A stretch of DNA of 64,000 nucleotides, from the NCBI RefSeq assembly GCF_003752155.1, contig NZ_RJVG01000006.1, positions 1 to 64,000 of the forward strand, in the 5' to 3' direction. This document shows positions 43,771 to 51,844 of the stretch, piece by piece. The position numbers were made by a program, and so were the translations under genes. Within the stretch, counting starts at the first letter, position 1; every line of letters starts with the position of its first letter. A model generated the notes under the pieces. It saw nothing but the letters and a program-made list of their open reading frames with translations. It had not been told where the DNA came from and made no database searches. Source of the stretch: Mobilisporobacter senegalensis (GTDB lineage Bacteria > Bacillota > Clostridia > Lachnospirales > Lachnospiraceae).

Positions 43771-44652
43771 TTATTCCATCATATCCAGTAGAATCTTAGC
43801 AGCTGTAGAAATTGGATTTTTCGTACTCATAATCGTACATATATGGCGTTTCGGTATCTTTTTCGTAAATTCTATTTCAAATACTTCTCCTGTTTCTAAA
43901 TATTTTGATGCAAAATCCTTCACAACACAGCCAAGACCTAAATTTCTCATTGCAAACTGCACAATCATATCACTGGTTGCTAATTCAAATTCCGGCTTCA
44001 ATATAACTTTGTTTTCTAAAAGGTATTCATCAATATATTTTCTGGTACTCGTATTATGTTCCAGGCAAATAATTGGTAAATTCTCTAATTCTTTATATTC
44101 AACAATCCTCTTCTTTAATTCACCAAACTTGCTGCCGCCAATAAAGATATCTTCAATCTCTTTTACTTTTGTTACTGTAATTTCCGGTTTTACATCAAAG
44201 GGTGTACTAACAATACCAAAATCTATCTTACCTGCATAAAGATATTCTATCGTCTCGGGAGTAGGCGCATTCGTTACCGTAACTTTTATCTTAGGATATG
44301 ACTCATGAAACTTCTCTAAGTATGGAAGAAGATAAAATTCCAATGTCATATCACTGGCACCAATACGGATTTCTCCTTGTTCAAGATCCAGCATCTTCTG
44401 AAATGTATTTTCTCCCAGTTTAATATATTCATATCCTCTTTTTATATAAGAATATAGAACTTCTCCCTCTGGAGTTAATCTGGCCCCTTTGGGAGTACGG
44501 ATAAATAATTTACTTCCAAGAGTCTTCTCTAATTGTTTTATAGCCTGGCTGACTGCCGGCTGGGAAATGCATAATTCTTCTGCTGCATTCGTAATCCCAT
44601 TTAATTTAGCTACATAATAAAATATTTTATAATACTCAAGATTTACATTCAT
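43771..44652 (-). CDS. LysR-family transcriptional regulator
   Basis: 293 residues. N-terminal winged helix-turn-helix (about 1-60; KLNGITNAAEELCISQPAVSQAIKQLEKTLGSKLFIRTPKG) and a C-terminal effector domain of two periplasmic-binding-protein lobes (about 90-290). It lies 58 bp after the ribonucleotide reductase stop codon with a strong hairpin between, so it is probably a separate unit. Target and effector unknown. The nearest relatives by motif are CysL/CbbR-type regulators, but this is weak. Confidence 0.92.
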   Translation of the reverse strand: MNVNLEYYKIFYYVAKLNGITNAAEELCISQPAVSQAIKQLEKTLGSKLFIRTPKGARLTPEGEVLYSYIKRGYEYIKLGENTFQKMLDLEQGEIRIGASDMTLEFYLLPYLEKFHESYPKIKVTVTNAPTPETIEYLYAGKIDFGIVSTPFDVKPEITVTKVKEIEDIFIGGSKFGELKKRIVEYKELENLPIICLEHNTSTRKYIDEYLLENKVILKPEFELATSDMIVQFAMRNLGLGCVVKDFASKYLETGEVFEIEFTKKIPKRHICTIMSTKNPISTAAKILLDMME

Positions 44653-44668
44653 TTGTTTTCCTCTATTA

Positions 44669-44709
44669 TTTTAGGGACGGGGATAAATGAACTTACCCCG
44701 TCCCTAAAA
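44669..44709. terminator. GC-rich hairpin between the LysR gene and the reductase
   Basis: TTTTAGGGACGGGG and CCCCGTCCCTAAAA, 14-bp perfect arms with a 13-nt loop. On the minus strand it starts directly after the reductase stop codon; the tail is TTTTTAGGG before and AATAATAG after, so it is a plausible reductase terminator without a classical T run. Confidence 0.6.
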
Positions 44710-44710
44710 A

Positions 44711-46801
44711 CTATCGAATTGGACAAGCACCGGTGGAACACTCTTGGTCTATTATATCATGTTCTTCGTCATCGTCAAATTCTGCTAATATGTTATAATC
44801 AATTGGTTTGATTTTCCTGATACGTTCTTCATAATCTTCCCTGGTAGTACATTCAAATGGAAGTAAGGGATACGTTTCCTCTAAAAGAGGTAAAAAAGTA
44901 ATACCCACAACATATTCAAAATTATTATATACCCAGTTAACCACATCATTCCATTCATGGTCTTTCACAGAAACTGTAATTGATGTATTATGATCTGTCC
45001 AGTTTTCCATTGACAGCTTATATAATTCTAATTGATCTATGGCACTTACATCATACTTGGTTTTGCCTTGTGGTGCTTTAATTGGAAACTCAATTACTTT
45101 AATGGTACAGTTGTCATCAGTCTGTCCAACCTCATTATAAATTGGATAGCATCCCTGGTCCGCAATCATTTTATATAAAGGATCCGTTGTTGAAATACGA
45201 ATTCTTCGAATATAGTAATTGGAATGAGGATAATGTATTCCTGAACTTACACAGGGAAGTGTGGATATGGAGCCTTCCGGTTTGATCGTCGTCATTAATT
45301 CCGGAGGTGTGATACCAAGTTCTTTACTATATCTGTGTCCTTCCTCATGAACCACTTTTCTTAAATTGCTAAGTAAAGAAGCTAACTCTTCATAATTCAT
45401 ACCAGTGCGGTTAACCATATCCATCATACCGGTTAAGGAAATTCCAACAATACGGTCTTCCTGCATCACTTTATTCCAGTCATCTAATTCAACATCCACC
45501 AAAGTCATTCGGATTGCAACTCTTGTAGAAAGTTTAATGATTTCCTGTAATCGATCAGTTTCTAATTCATTTTTATCATTCACAAACCCAACAAGATTAT
45601 TTGTAGTCAGATTACAGCACTGTTTCGATCTTAATAAAATCTCTCCACAGGGATTGCATCCTTTAAATGAACCTTTTCTTCTATAAGCTTCTAATCCATT
45701 GATAAAACCTGGCTCTCCATTAATTTTAATAGAATTTATAATTTCTTCAATTCTCTCAAGTGATGGTTTATGGGTATAAAGAACTGAATTATTGCTCATT
45801 TTTCGATGGGATATATTCTCATCTTCGATCCAATTCCCATTTATTACTTTATATATATTTTTCTTTGCATTAATTACCTCATCATCATCTTCATCACAAA
45901 TGACCATCATGGCACTGCGTCTGACACCACCGGAAACCACATTTTCACTGATGATCGTTGCTATATCCAGAATATCGATTGATTCCAGCTGGCTGCCATT
46001 AAGCCTTGACATTACGAGATTAATCTTTTCAAACATCCTCTTAAGTGATTTATGGCCGGATGCTCTTCCGCCAAAACGTTTTAATCTCTCTCCTTCCGGT
46101 CTCACATAGCTATAATCAATAATAATTTTTGATATATTACCATATTCCTTTAATGTCACCATCTTAAAGTAAGCATCCAGTGCACTGCACCAGCCTTCTT
46201 TACTATCTCCTACTTTGATAGTGATGATGGATTTATCATTCTTATCCGGAATTAATTTTGTATCTTCCATATCCTCTTTTGGAGTAAATTTTCTTATATC
46301 TTCTTTATATACTCCGTCTAAGGAAACCATACGAACAGGTGAAATATGTTTTATTAATTCCTTATCGATTCGTATCCCTACTCCACAGCCGACCATCAAA
46401 AGATAGAAAACATCCACAAAATCATGCATATCTGAAATCTCGGTGAAACAGCAGTTATAATTGGAGAGCGGATATTTCTTTACAATCTCTGTCCCTCCCA
46501 TATACAATGTTCTTCCGGAAGTAAAAGTTCTTAAATGAAAAAGATTATCAAATAATTTCTCTGCCTCCAGTCTTTCTTCTTCTAAATCAATTTCTATATT
46601 ATTCTTTTTCTTATAAGCTACACCCAGGCCTATATTATATTCTACTGTTCTAAGAACTGTTTCAAACCAGTTCTCTCTTCTTTTCTTATCCTCTAAATAC
46701 CTTGAATATGTCCTTAGATAAACAAATTCTCCAATGTGGCTAAGTGGATTTTCTGCAGTTTTATATTTATCTAAGAATTCATCTGCTAATAAACGTTCCA
46801 T
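44711..46801 (-). CDS. nrdJ: Adenosylcobalamin-dependent ribonucleoside-triphosphate reductase (class II)
   Basis: 696 residues from the ATG at 46801 (GGAGGG 6 nt upstream; the open frame runs further to 46876). It resembles the monomeric RTPR of Lactobacillus leichmannii: RENWFETVLRTVEYNIGLG near the N-terminus, the active-site triad in NPCGEI (Asn383, Cys385, Glu387), partner cysteines near 117 and 396, SGGVRRSAMM, and a C-terminal redox pair in CSTGACPIR. It makes dNTPs from NTPs without oxygen, using coenzyme B12. The promoter carries two NrdR-box-like palindromes. Confidence 0.95.
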   Translation of the reverse strand: MERLLADEFLDKYKTAENPLSHIGEFVYLRTYSRYLEDKKRRENWFETVLRTVEYNIGLGVAYKKKNNIEIDLEEERLEAEKLFDNLFHLRTFTSGRTLYMGGTEIVKKYPLSNYNCCFTEISDMHDFVDVFYLLMVGCGVGIRIDKELIKHISPVRMVSLDGVYKEDIRKFTPKEDMEDTKLIPDKNDKSIITIKVGDSKEGWCSALDAYFKMVTLKEYGNISKIIIDYSYVRPEGERLKRFGGRASGHKSLKRMFEKINLVMSRLNGSQLESIDILDIATIISENVVSGGVRRSAMMVICDEDDDEVINAKKNIYKVINGNWIEDENISHRKMSNNSVLYTHKPSLERIEEIINSIKINGEPGFINGLEAYRRKGSFKGCNPCGEILLRSKQCCNLTTNNLVGFVNDKNELETDRLQEIIKLSTRVAIRMTLVDVELDDWNKVMQEDRIVGISLTGMMDMVNRTGMNYEELASLLSNLRKVVHEEGHRYSKELGITPPELMTTIKPEGSISTLPCVSSGIHYPHSNYYIRRIRISTTDPLYKMIADQGCYPIYNEVGQTDDNCTIKVIEFPIKAPQGKTKYDVSAIDQLELYKLSMENWTDHNTSITVSVKDHEWNDVVNWVYNNFEYVVGITFLPLLEETYPLLPFECTTREDYEERIRKIKPIDYNILAEFDDDEEHDIIDQECSTGACPIR

Positions 46802-46872
46802 TTGAATCCCTCCAATTTCTCTAAATAGTGATTCCCTATCAAAGCTGATTAACCCTATGTATTTTTTCAAAA

Positions 46873-46888
46873 ACACTATATCTTGTGT
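46873..46888 (-). promoter_or_regulatory. NrdR box 1 (proximal)
   Basis: ACACTATATCTTGTGT on the plus strand, a 16-bp palindrome matching the NrdR box consensus (ACACNATATNTTGTGT-like). It lies 5 nt downstream of the -10 box, where binding would block initiation. Confidence 0.8.
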
Positions 46889-46893
46889 TATAT

Positions 46894-46922
46894 ATTATAT
46901 TTAACTACAATATATATGTCAA
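46894..46922 (-). promoter_or_regulatory. Consensus sigma-A promoter of the class II reductase
   Basis: Minus strand TTGACA (46922-46917), 17 nt, TATAAT (46899-46894): perfect hexamers and spacing. It is flanked and overlapped by the two NrdR boxes. Confidence 0.85.
46905..46920 (-). promoter_or_regulatory. NrdR box 2 (distal, weaker)
   Basis: CTACAATATATATGTC, a poorer match that keeps the ACAATATAT core and overlaps the -35 box. Its centre is 32 bp from box 1, three helical turns, as is usual for paired NrdR boxes. Confidence 0.6.
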
Positions 46923-46949
46923 TAGTCTGATTGATATATTTGTTAACAT

Positions 46950-47018
46950 GACTCAAGCGGACATGCCTGCCTGTCCATTTGAGTCTCAAATCAAGGTTAA
47001 AAGATTTCTTTTAACCTT
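46950..47018. repeat. Two adjacent inverted repeats upstream of map
   Basis: First, GACTCAAGCGGACA/TGTCCATTTGAGTC (46950-46985, 8-nt loop). Second, the perfect palindrome AAGGTTAAAAGA-TT-TCTTTTAACCTT (46993-47018). No T tract follows on either strand. These and the NrdR-box promoter fill the 333-bp gap between the reductase and map. Function unknown. Confidence 0.6.
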
Positions 47019-47134
47019 ACACCTTGTATTTATTGTTTCAAAAGAGTAATATATTATGTTAGTAAGAATAATGCAATATACTCAAATGTCATAAAAAAGA
47101 GTTCGCATAATTTTATTTAGCTTGGAGGATAAAA

Positions 47135-48004
47135 ATGAAATTAAACAGGAATGATTTATGCTGGTGCGGCAGTCACAAAAAATATAAAAGCTGTCATCTG
47201 GCTTTTGATGAAAAATTAGATGACTATGGGAGAAATGGTGTATTAGTGCCATCCCATAAAATGATAAAAACACAAAGTCAAATTGAAGGAGTTCGAAAAG
47301 CGGGAATCATTAATACAAAAATACTGGATATGGTAGCAGACTATATCAAAGAAGGTATGACAACAGAAGATATTAATACTTTTGTCCATAATACTACTAT
47401 TAATTTAGGCGGCATTCCAGCTCCATTAGGCTTTGAAGGTTATCCCAAAAGTGTATGTGCTTCTATAAATAACCAAGTATGCCACGGCATTCCTGAGAAA
47501 AATACCATCCTTAAAAATGGAGATATTATCAATATAGACGTTACTACAATTGTAGAAGGATTTTATGCAGATTCTTCAAGAATGTTTTCCATCGGTGACA
47601 TTTCTGAAGATAGAAAGAAATTAATCCAAGTTGCAAAAGAATGCCTTGACCTTGGTTTTGAACAGGCAAAACCTTATGGCTACTTAGGGGATATTGGAGA
47701 AGCAATTAATGAACATGCTGAGAAAAATGGATATTCTATTGTTCGTGAAATTGGAGGCCATGGTGTGGGTATTGATTTTCATGAAGAACCCTGGGTAGGC
47801 CATATTGGCAGAAGAGGAACCGGAATGCTGCTGGTTCCTGGAATGATTTTTACAATAGAACCTATGGTAAATGCAGGTCTGCCTGACGTATATGAGGATA
47901 AAAGCAATGGCTGGACAATATATACGAAAGATGAGAAAGATTCAGCCCAGTGGGAATATACTATTCTGATCACTGAAACTGGTGGGGAAATTCTCGCAAG
48001 ATAA
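47135..48004 (+). CDS. map: Methionine aminopeptidase type I with SEC-C zinc motif
   Basis: 289 residues. The N-terminal extension (about 1-38) carries a SEC-C-type zinc motif, CWCGSHKKYKSCH (residues 9-21). The catalytic domain follows, with metal ligands in NIDVTTIVEGFYADSSRMF (two Asp), IGGHGVGIDFHEEPWVGH (His), FTIEPM (Glu) and WEYTILITE (Glu). It removes the initiator methionine from nascent proteins; the SEC-C extension may help ribosome association. GGAGG lies 7 nt before the ATG. Single gene, not in the usual ribosomal-protein operon, so it may be a second map copy. Confidence 0.95.
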   Translation: MKLNRNDLCWCGSHKKYKSCHLAFDEKLDDYGRNGVLVPSHKMIKTQSQIEGVRKAGIINTKILDMVADYIKEGMTTEDINTFVHNTTINLGGIPAPLGFEGYPKSVCASINNQVCHGIPEKNTILKNGDIINIDVTTIVEGFYADSSRMFSIGDISEDRKKLIQVAKECLDLGFEQAKPYGYLGDIGEAINEHAEKNGYSIVREIGGHGVGIDFHEEPWVGHIGRRGTGMLLVPGMIFTIEPMVNAGLPDVYEDKSNGWTIYTKDEKDSAQWEYTILITETGGEILAR

Positions 48005-48021
48005 TAATAAAGCTCATACTG

Positions 48022-48071
48022 AAAAAAGGCTGTCAGAAAACTATTGAATAATAGTTTTTGACAGCCTTTTG
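48022..48071. terminator. Bidirectional terminator between map and the isomerase gene
   Basis: AAAAGGCTGTCAGAAAACTATT pairs with AATAGTTTTTGACAGCCTTTT (one G-T position), loop of 4. T-rich flanks occur on both strands. Confidence 0.85.
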
Positions 48072-48080
48072 TTAAGCGCC

Positions 48081-49526
48081 TTATTTAACAATGACACATT
48101 CAATATCTAAAATTTTTGCAATCTTCTCAATTACCTTTCCATTATGACCGATTCCTAATGCGTAATGATGAGTCGGCCCTTCCATTACCCACTTCTTAAT
48201 AAATTCTTTTGTTGTTGGTTCAAAGAAACCTCTTGTATTAGTGTTACCTGTAGGAGGAATCGGTCCCTTTTTAGATATCCCCTCACCTATTATAAATTTA
48301 AATCCGCCTTTATCATTTTGAGTAATTCCCAACATAGTAATTGGTCCTTCTTTTATTTTAAACTCTACAGAAGCTCCACTTCCTGGTTTACCATGGTATT
48401 TTGTAAGACTTCTTAAGACAGGCATTCCCTCTGCAATTGCAATGTGATGTGGACCATCGTGTCCGACAAGAATAAAGTCTTCTTCAAAATCAAAGGGATG
48501 AAATTCTGCAAAACTCCCTCCGATATTTAATCGATCCATAATCAACATGGCTATGCAGGTCTTTATATCAAATTCACCACACATAGGAACTCCTTGTGCA
48601 TTCAAAAGTGAATTCCCTACGATAAAAGAGGAGGAAACAAGCCTATGTAAAGAATTTTCTTCACCTTCATAATAGTAGGCAAGCCCAGTAAGGTTATACT
48701 CTTTTACTAAATCATCTAATGTGACTGCTGTTTTGGCTGCCTGATATAAATCCTCTGATGTTACTTTTATCGTTACCGGATCACTAACAGGATCTGGCAT
48801 ATGGAAATTTTCTTCGATTACCTTAATCTTTTCATGGATTCTTTCCTCATCTACTTTTTTGTATAGCTTTATAACATCATCTACTTCAATAAGAGGAACA
48901 TGTACTCCAAAGGCACCGGATATTGCTGTGGGATCAGCATGCATATCATACATTGCTTCCATCACATGACCCATCAAACCAATTCTGGCTCCCTTTAAGT
49001 CGTGCATCACTTTAGCAATGTCGCACCACACTTTAATATCCTCTTCCACTTCTTTATCATCATATAAAGTACCTATGATTACATCATTTACTTCTTTTCC
49101 AAGGCGGACAGCAACAGATGTAAACTCAGGAACTGCACAAATATTATCATTCTGTAATTGCATATATGTATTTGCTTTTGAATAGTCCATCGCCTTGCGT
49201 GGCTGTAATGCAACTAAAATTATTGGAACATTAGCATCCCTGATAATAGGGGCAAATGTTGCTGATATGGCATAAGTCACCATATTACAAAGAAGTATAT
49301 CAACATTGCTTTCTTTTATTCTGTTTAATGCTTTATAAGAAGCTTCACTGGTATCAATCATACCAAAATCTATAATTTCTACTTCATTTTTATCTACAAT
49401 ATTCTTAAACTCTTCATGATAACCCATTAAGCTATCAAGCAGTCCTTCAAATTGCCCCCAATATGTTTCGTGCCCTACAGCAAAGACTCCTATCCTTGCT
49501 GTCCTCTTTTTTAATCTTTGTATCAT
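48081..49526 (-). CDS. L-arabinose/L-fucose isomerase family protein
   Basis: 481 residues. The sequence has the family layout: an N-terminal Rossmann-like domain (FAVGHETYWGQFEGL; VDILLCNMVTYAISATFAP) and a C-terminal metal-binding domain (MCGEFDIKTCIAMLIMDRL; FHPFDFEEDFILVGHDGPHHIA; THHYALGIGH). The length fits AraA or related isomerases (about 480-500). The Glu and His residues expected to bind Mn are present, but overall similarity to AraA seems modest, so the substrate is uncertain. Neighbouring genes for an L-rhamnose mutarotase-like protein and an Rbs-type importer suggest an L-sugar or 6-deoxysugar. It is divergent from the AraC-type regulator gene. Confidence 0.85.
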   Translation of the reverse strand: MIQRLKKRTARIGVFAVGHETYWGQFEGLLDSLMGYHEEFKNIVDKNEVEIIDFGMIDTSEASYKALNRIKESNVDILLCNMVTYAISATFAPIIRDANVPIILVALQPRKAMDYSKANTYMQLQNDNICAVPEFTSVAVRLGKEVNDVIIGTLYDDKEVEEDIKVWCDIAKVMHDLKGARIGLMGHVMEAMYDMHADPTAISGAFGVHVPLIEVDDVIKLYKKVDEERIHEKIKVIEENFHMPDPVSDPVTIKVTSEDLYQAAKTAVTLDDLVKEYNLTGLAYYYEGEENSLHRLVSSSFIVGNSLLNAQGVPMCGEFDIKTCIAMLIMDRLNIGGSFAEFHPFDFEEDFILVGHDGPHHIAIAEGMPVLRSLTKYHGKPGSGASVEFKIKEGPITMLGITQNDKGGFKFIIGEGISKKGPIPPTGNTNTRGFFEPTTKEFIKKWVMEGPTHHYALGIGHNGKVIEKIAKILDIECVIVK

Positions 49527-49556
49527 TTCTTAATTACCTCCGTTTTGCCTGTTTTG

Positions 49557-49585
49557 TTGTAAAGTGTAGTGAATTATGCTAGAAT
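49557..49585 (+). promoter_or_regulatory. Candidate promoter of the AraC-family gene
   Basis: TTGTAA, 17 nt, TAGAAT with a TG extension (TGCTAGAAT), 34 bp before the chosen ATG in the 93-bp divergent region. Confidence 0.5.
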
Positions 49586-49619
49586 GATTCTATATTACTT
49601 TGTTGTGGAGAGTGTTTTT

Positions 49620-50492
49620 ATGGAACATAAATTGTTAAGAATGTCTTTTGAAGAAATAAATCCTTTTGTTCGTTTTGTTCAAATCATTAATATCAGTAAA
49701 AATTCATTTCCTCATTGGATTAAATCATACGACTGCAGGTTGTTCTATGTTCAAAAAGGTAATGGTATCATATATATAGAAGATAAGGAGTATTACGTAT
49801 CACCAGGTGATTTAGTATTATGGCAGCCAAATGCTCCCTATCATATGGAACCAGATATCAACAATCAAACATTTACCATGATAACTTCTAATTTTGATTT
49901 TACCCGTAACTATGCTCATATTCTATATCCACAACCACCTGAAAGAATTGAAAGTTATGATCCCGATAATCTGAATGAAATAATACAATTTACTAATTTT
50001 AATTTTCTAAATCAGCATATTTATATTAAGAATATGCATCATTTGGAATCCTTTCTGCTAGAAATGGTCAAAGAATTTAAAACACAGAAAAATTACTATA
50101 ATCTTCGACTGAATGGCTTGATGTTATCTGTCATTGGTTATATCGCACGCTCTTATGTATTGCCAAGTCAATATTCGACGACCACAAGTATTAATTTGAT
50201 TATTGAATATATCCACAATAACTACATGAATGATATAACCAACACCAATATAGGAGAAGCACTTAATTTTCATCCTAATTATATTAATAAACTTATGGTT
50301 TTAAATACTGGTAACTCCTTACATCAATATCTTTTAAATTATAGAATTTCAAAAGCTATTGAACTAATTGAGTCCACTTCTGATTCAATTGCAGATATTG
50401 CTTTTCAAGTAGGTTTTAAAGATATATCCCATTTCTCCAAATATTTCAAAAAGAAAACTGGTAGAATTCCAAGGGCTTTTCGCCGCCATTAG
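49620..50492 (+). CDS. AraC-family transcriptional regulator
   Basis: 290 residues from the ATG at 49620 (GGAGAG 7 nt upstream; the open frame begins at 49569). N-terminal cupin-like sugar-binding domain (about 10-150, including DCRLFYVQKGNGIIYIEDKEYYVSPGDLVLWQPNAPY) and C-terminal double helix-turn-helix (about 190-290, with IADIAFQVGFKDISHFSKYFKKKTGRIPRAFRR). It is inserted on the opposite strand between the isomerase and mutarotase genes and probably activates the L-sugar genes. Confidence 0.93.
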   Translation: MEHKLLRMSFEEINPFVRFVQIINISKNSFPHWIKSYDCRLFYVQKGNGIIYIEDKEYYVSPGDLVLWQPNAPYHMEPDINNQTFTMITSNFDFTRNYAHILYPQPPERIESYDPDNLNEIIQFTNFNFLNQHIYIKNMHHLESFLLEMVKEFKTQKNYYNLRLNGLMLSVIGYIARSYVLPSQYSTTTSINLIIEYIHNNYMNDITNTNIGEALNFHPNYINKLMVLNTGNSLHQYLLNYRISKAIELIESTSDSIADIAFQVGFKDISHFSKYFKKKTGRIPRAFRRH

Positions 50493-50515
50493 ATAGACTT
50501 ATGAAACTAAAACAT

Positions 50516-50842
50516 CTACTCCAAAAGAAAAACCTGTTCTGGATATATAATGGTCCTTTCTCCATCTGAATCTGTTTTAAAAATATCTGACATATAAGTA
50601 TCCCATTGATGCTGGACTTTACTTTTGCTTTTAAACTCTTTTGTGAAAGTAATATCATTTGTTTCATAATAGCCAAAGACCATATTGTTATGGAGCCATA
50701 TTGTATAATTGAATATCCCTGCTTCTTTTAGCATATTTTTCATATCCTGACTGATATTTTTATGTCTTATTTTATATTCTTCTGTTTTTTCTTCTTTTAT
50801 ATGAATGATAAAACTAATTCTATATTTTGTATTTTTACACAT
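50516..50842 (-). CDS. L-rhamnose mutarotase-like protein (RhaM/YiiL family)
   Basis: 108 residues, ferredoxin-like dimeric alpha-beta barrel. EEYKIRHKNI carries the catalytic-type His (His28) of RhaM, followed by EAGIFNYTIWLHNNMVFGYYE and HQWDTYMSDIF. RhaM interconverts anomers of L-rhamnose; relatives act on L-fucose. It is the last gene of the importer operon (9 bp after the permease gene) and convergent with araC (23 bp). Substrate inferred only by family. Confidence 0.87.
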   Translation of the reverse strand: MCKNTKYRISFIIHIKEEKTEEYKIRHKNISQDMKNMLKEAGIFNYTIWLHNNMVFGYYETNDITFTKEFKSKSKVQHQWDTYMSDIFKTDSDGERTIIYPEQVFLLE

Positions 50843-50851
50843 AAATCACCG

Positions 50852-51844
50852 TTATATCTTTCTTTTTAGGCTTCCACCTTTAATTGCATCAATGGCAACT
50901 GCTATTAATAATACGGTTCCGACTATGACCTGCTGCCAAAATGTTTGTATATTTAACATGACCATTCCATTATTTAATGTAGATAATACGAACACTCCTA
51001 TGAATGTTCCTAAAATCGTTCCTTTGCCGCCGGTAAGACCTGCACCGCCAAGAATAACTGCAGAAAGTGCCTGCATATTTGTTTCCGCAGCAGCCATTGG
51101 CAGACCTGCACCTGTTTGTGCGGTTAACATTATGCCTGCTGCCCCTGCCATTACACCATTAATGGCATAGATAATAAATTTAGTTTTTTGAACTTTGATT
51201 CCTGACAGGAAGCTTGATTGTGCATTCCCGCCTATCATATAAATGCTTCTTCCGAATACGGTATATTTCCCCACAAATCCAAAGATTAAATACATTATTA
51301 TAAGTATGATAAGAGTGACAGGAATGCCGAAAAAACGGCCTCTTCCAATAAACTTCAATACATCATTAGTAACTACGATTGTTTGACCGTTAGATATGAG
51401 ATACGCAATTCCCCTGAGAATCTGCATACTTGCTATTGTTGTAATAAAGGGATTGATTTTTATTTTAGTTATAAAGAATCCGTTAAAAGCTCCACAAAGA
51501 CCGCCTGCTAAAAGTCCTCCCAGTATGATAATTCCTATTGGTAACTCAAGTCTTGATAAAGTAGCAACTACCATACCTACTACTGCTATTTGTGAACCCA
51601 CTGAAATATCGATGCAACCGGATACATTTATAAATGTCATGCTGCATGCAACAGCACCCATAATAGCAGCATAAAGACCTATATTTAAAAAATTATTTAC
51701 TCTTAAAAAATATGGAGATTTGATACTAAAGAATATTACTAATATTAAATAAGCGCCTAATACAGTCATAATGTCTGATGAGTTACTACTTTTTAATCTG
51801 TCAATTATACGCAACGTTGTGCTTTGTTTATTCATCTCTTTCAT
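50852..51844 (-). CDS. Sugar ABC transporter permease (RbsC type)
   Basis: 330 residues from the ATG at 51844 (GGGAGA 5 nt upstream; the open frame begins at 51862). About nine or ten membrane helices and the family motif GGNAQSSFLSGI, with NGVMAGAAGIMLTAQTG and AVILGGAGLTGGKGTILGTFIG near the C-terminus. It forms the membrane channel of a carbohydrate importer. Its start overlaps the end of the ATPase gene by 17 bp, implying translational coupling. Confidence 0.93.
   Translation of the reverse strand: MKEMNKQSTTLRIIDRLKSSNSSDIMTVLGAYLILVIFFSIKSPYFLRVNNFLNIGLYAAIMGAVACSMTFINVSGCIDISVGSQIAVVGMVVATLSRLELPIGIIILGGLLAGGLCGAFNGFFITKIKINPFITTIASMQILRGIAYLISNGQTIVVTNDVLKFIGRGRFFGIPVTLIILIIMYLIFGFVGKYTVFGRSIYMIGGNAQSSFLSGIKVQKTKFIIYAINGVMAGAAGIMLTAQTGAGLPMAAAETNMQALSAVILGGAGLTGGKGTILGTFIGVFVLSTLNNGMVMLNIQTFWQQVIVGTVLLIAVAIDAIKGGSLKRKI

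Noticed and set aside
46802-47134. Cobalamin riboswitch upstream of the B12-dependent reductase
   Set aside because: No B12-box-like sequence was found; the promoter lies about 75 bp from the start codon, leaving no room for a riboswitch of about 200 nt.
48081-49526. Firm assignment as AraA
   Set aside because: Only the family layout is clear; substrate-determining residues could not be checked, and the adjacent RhaM-like gene argues for another sugar.
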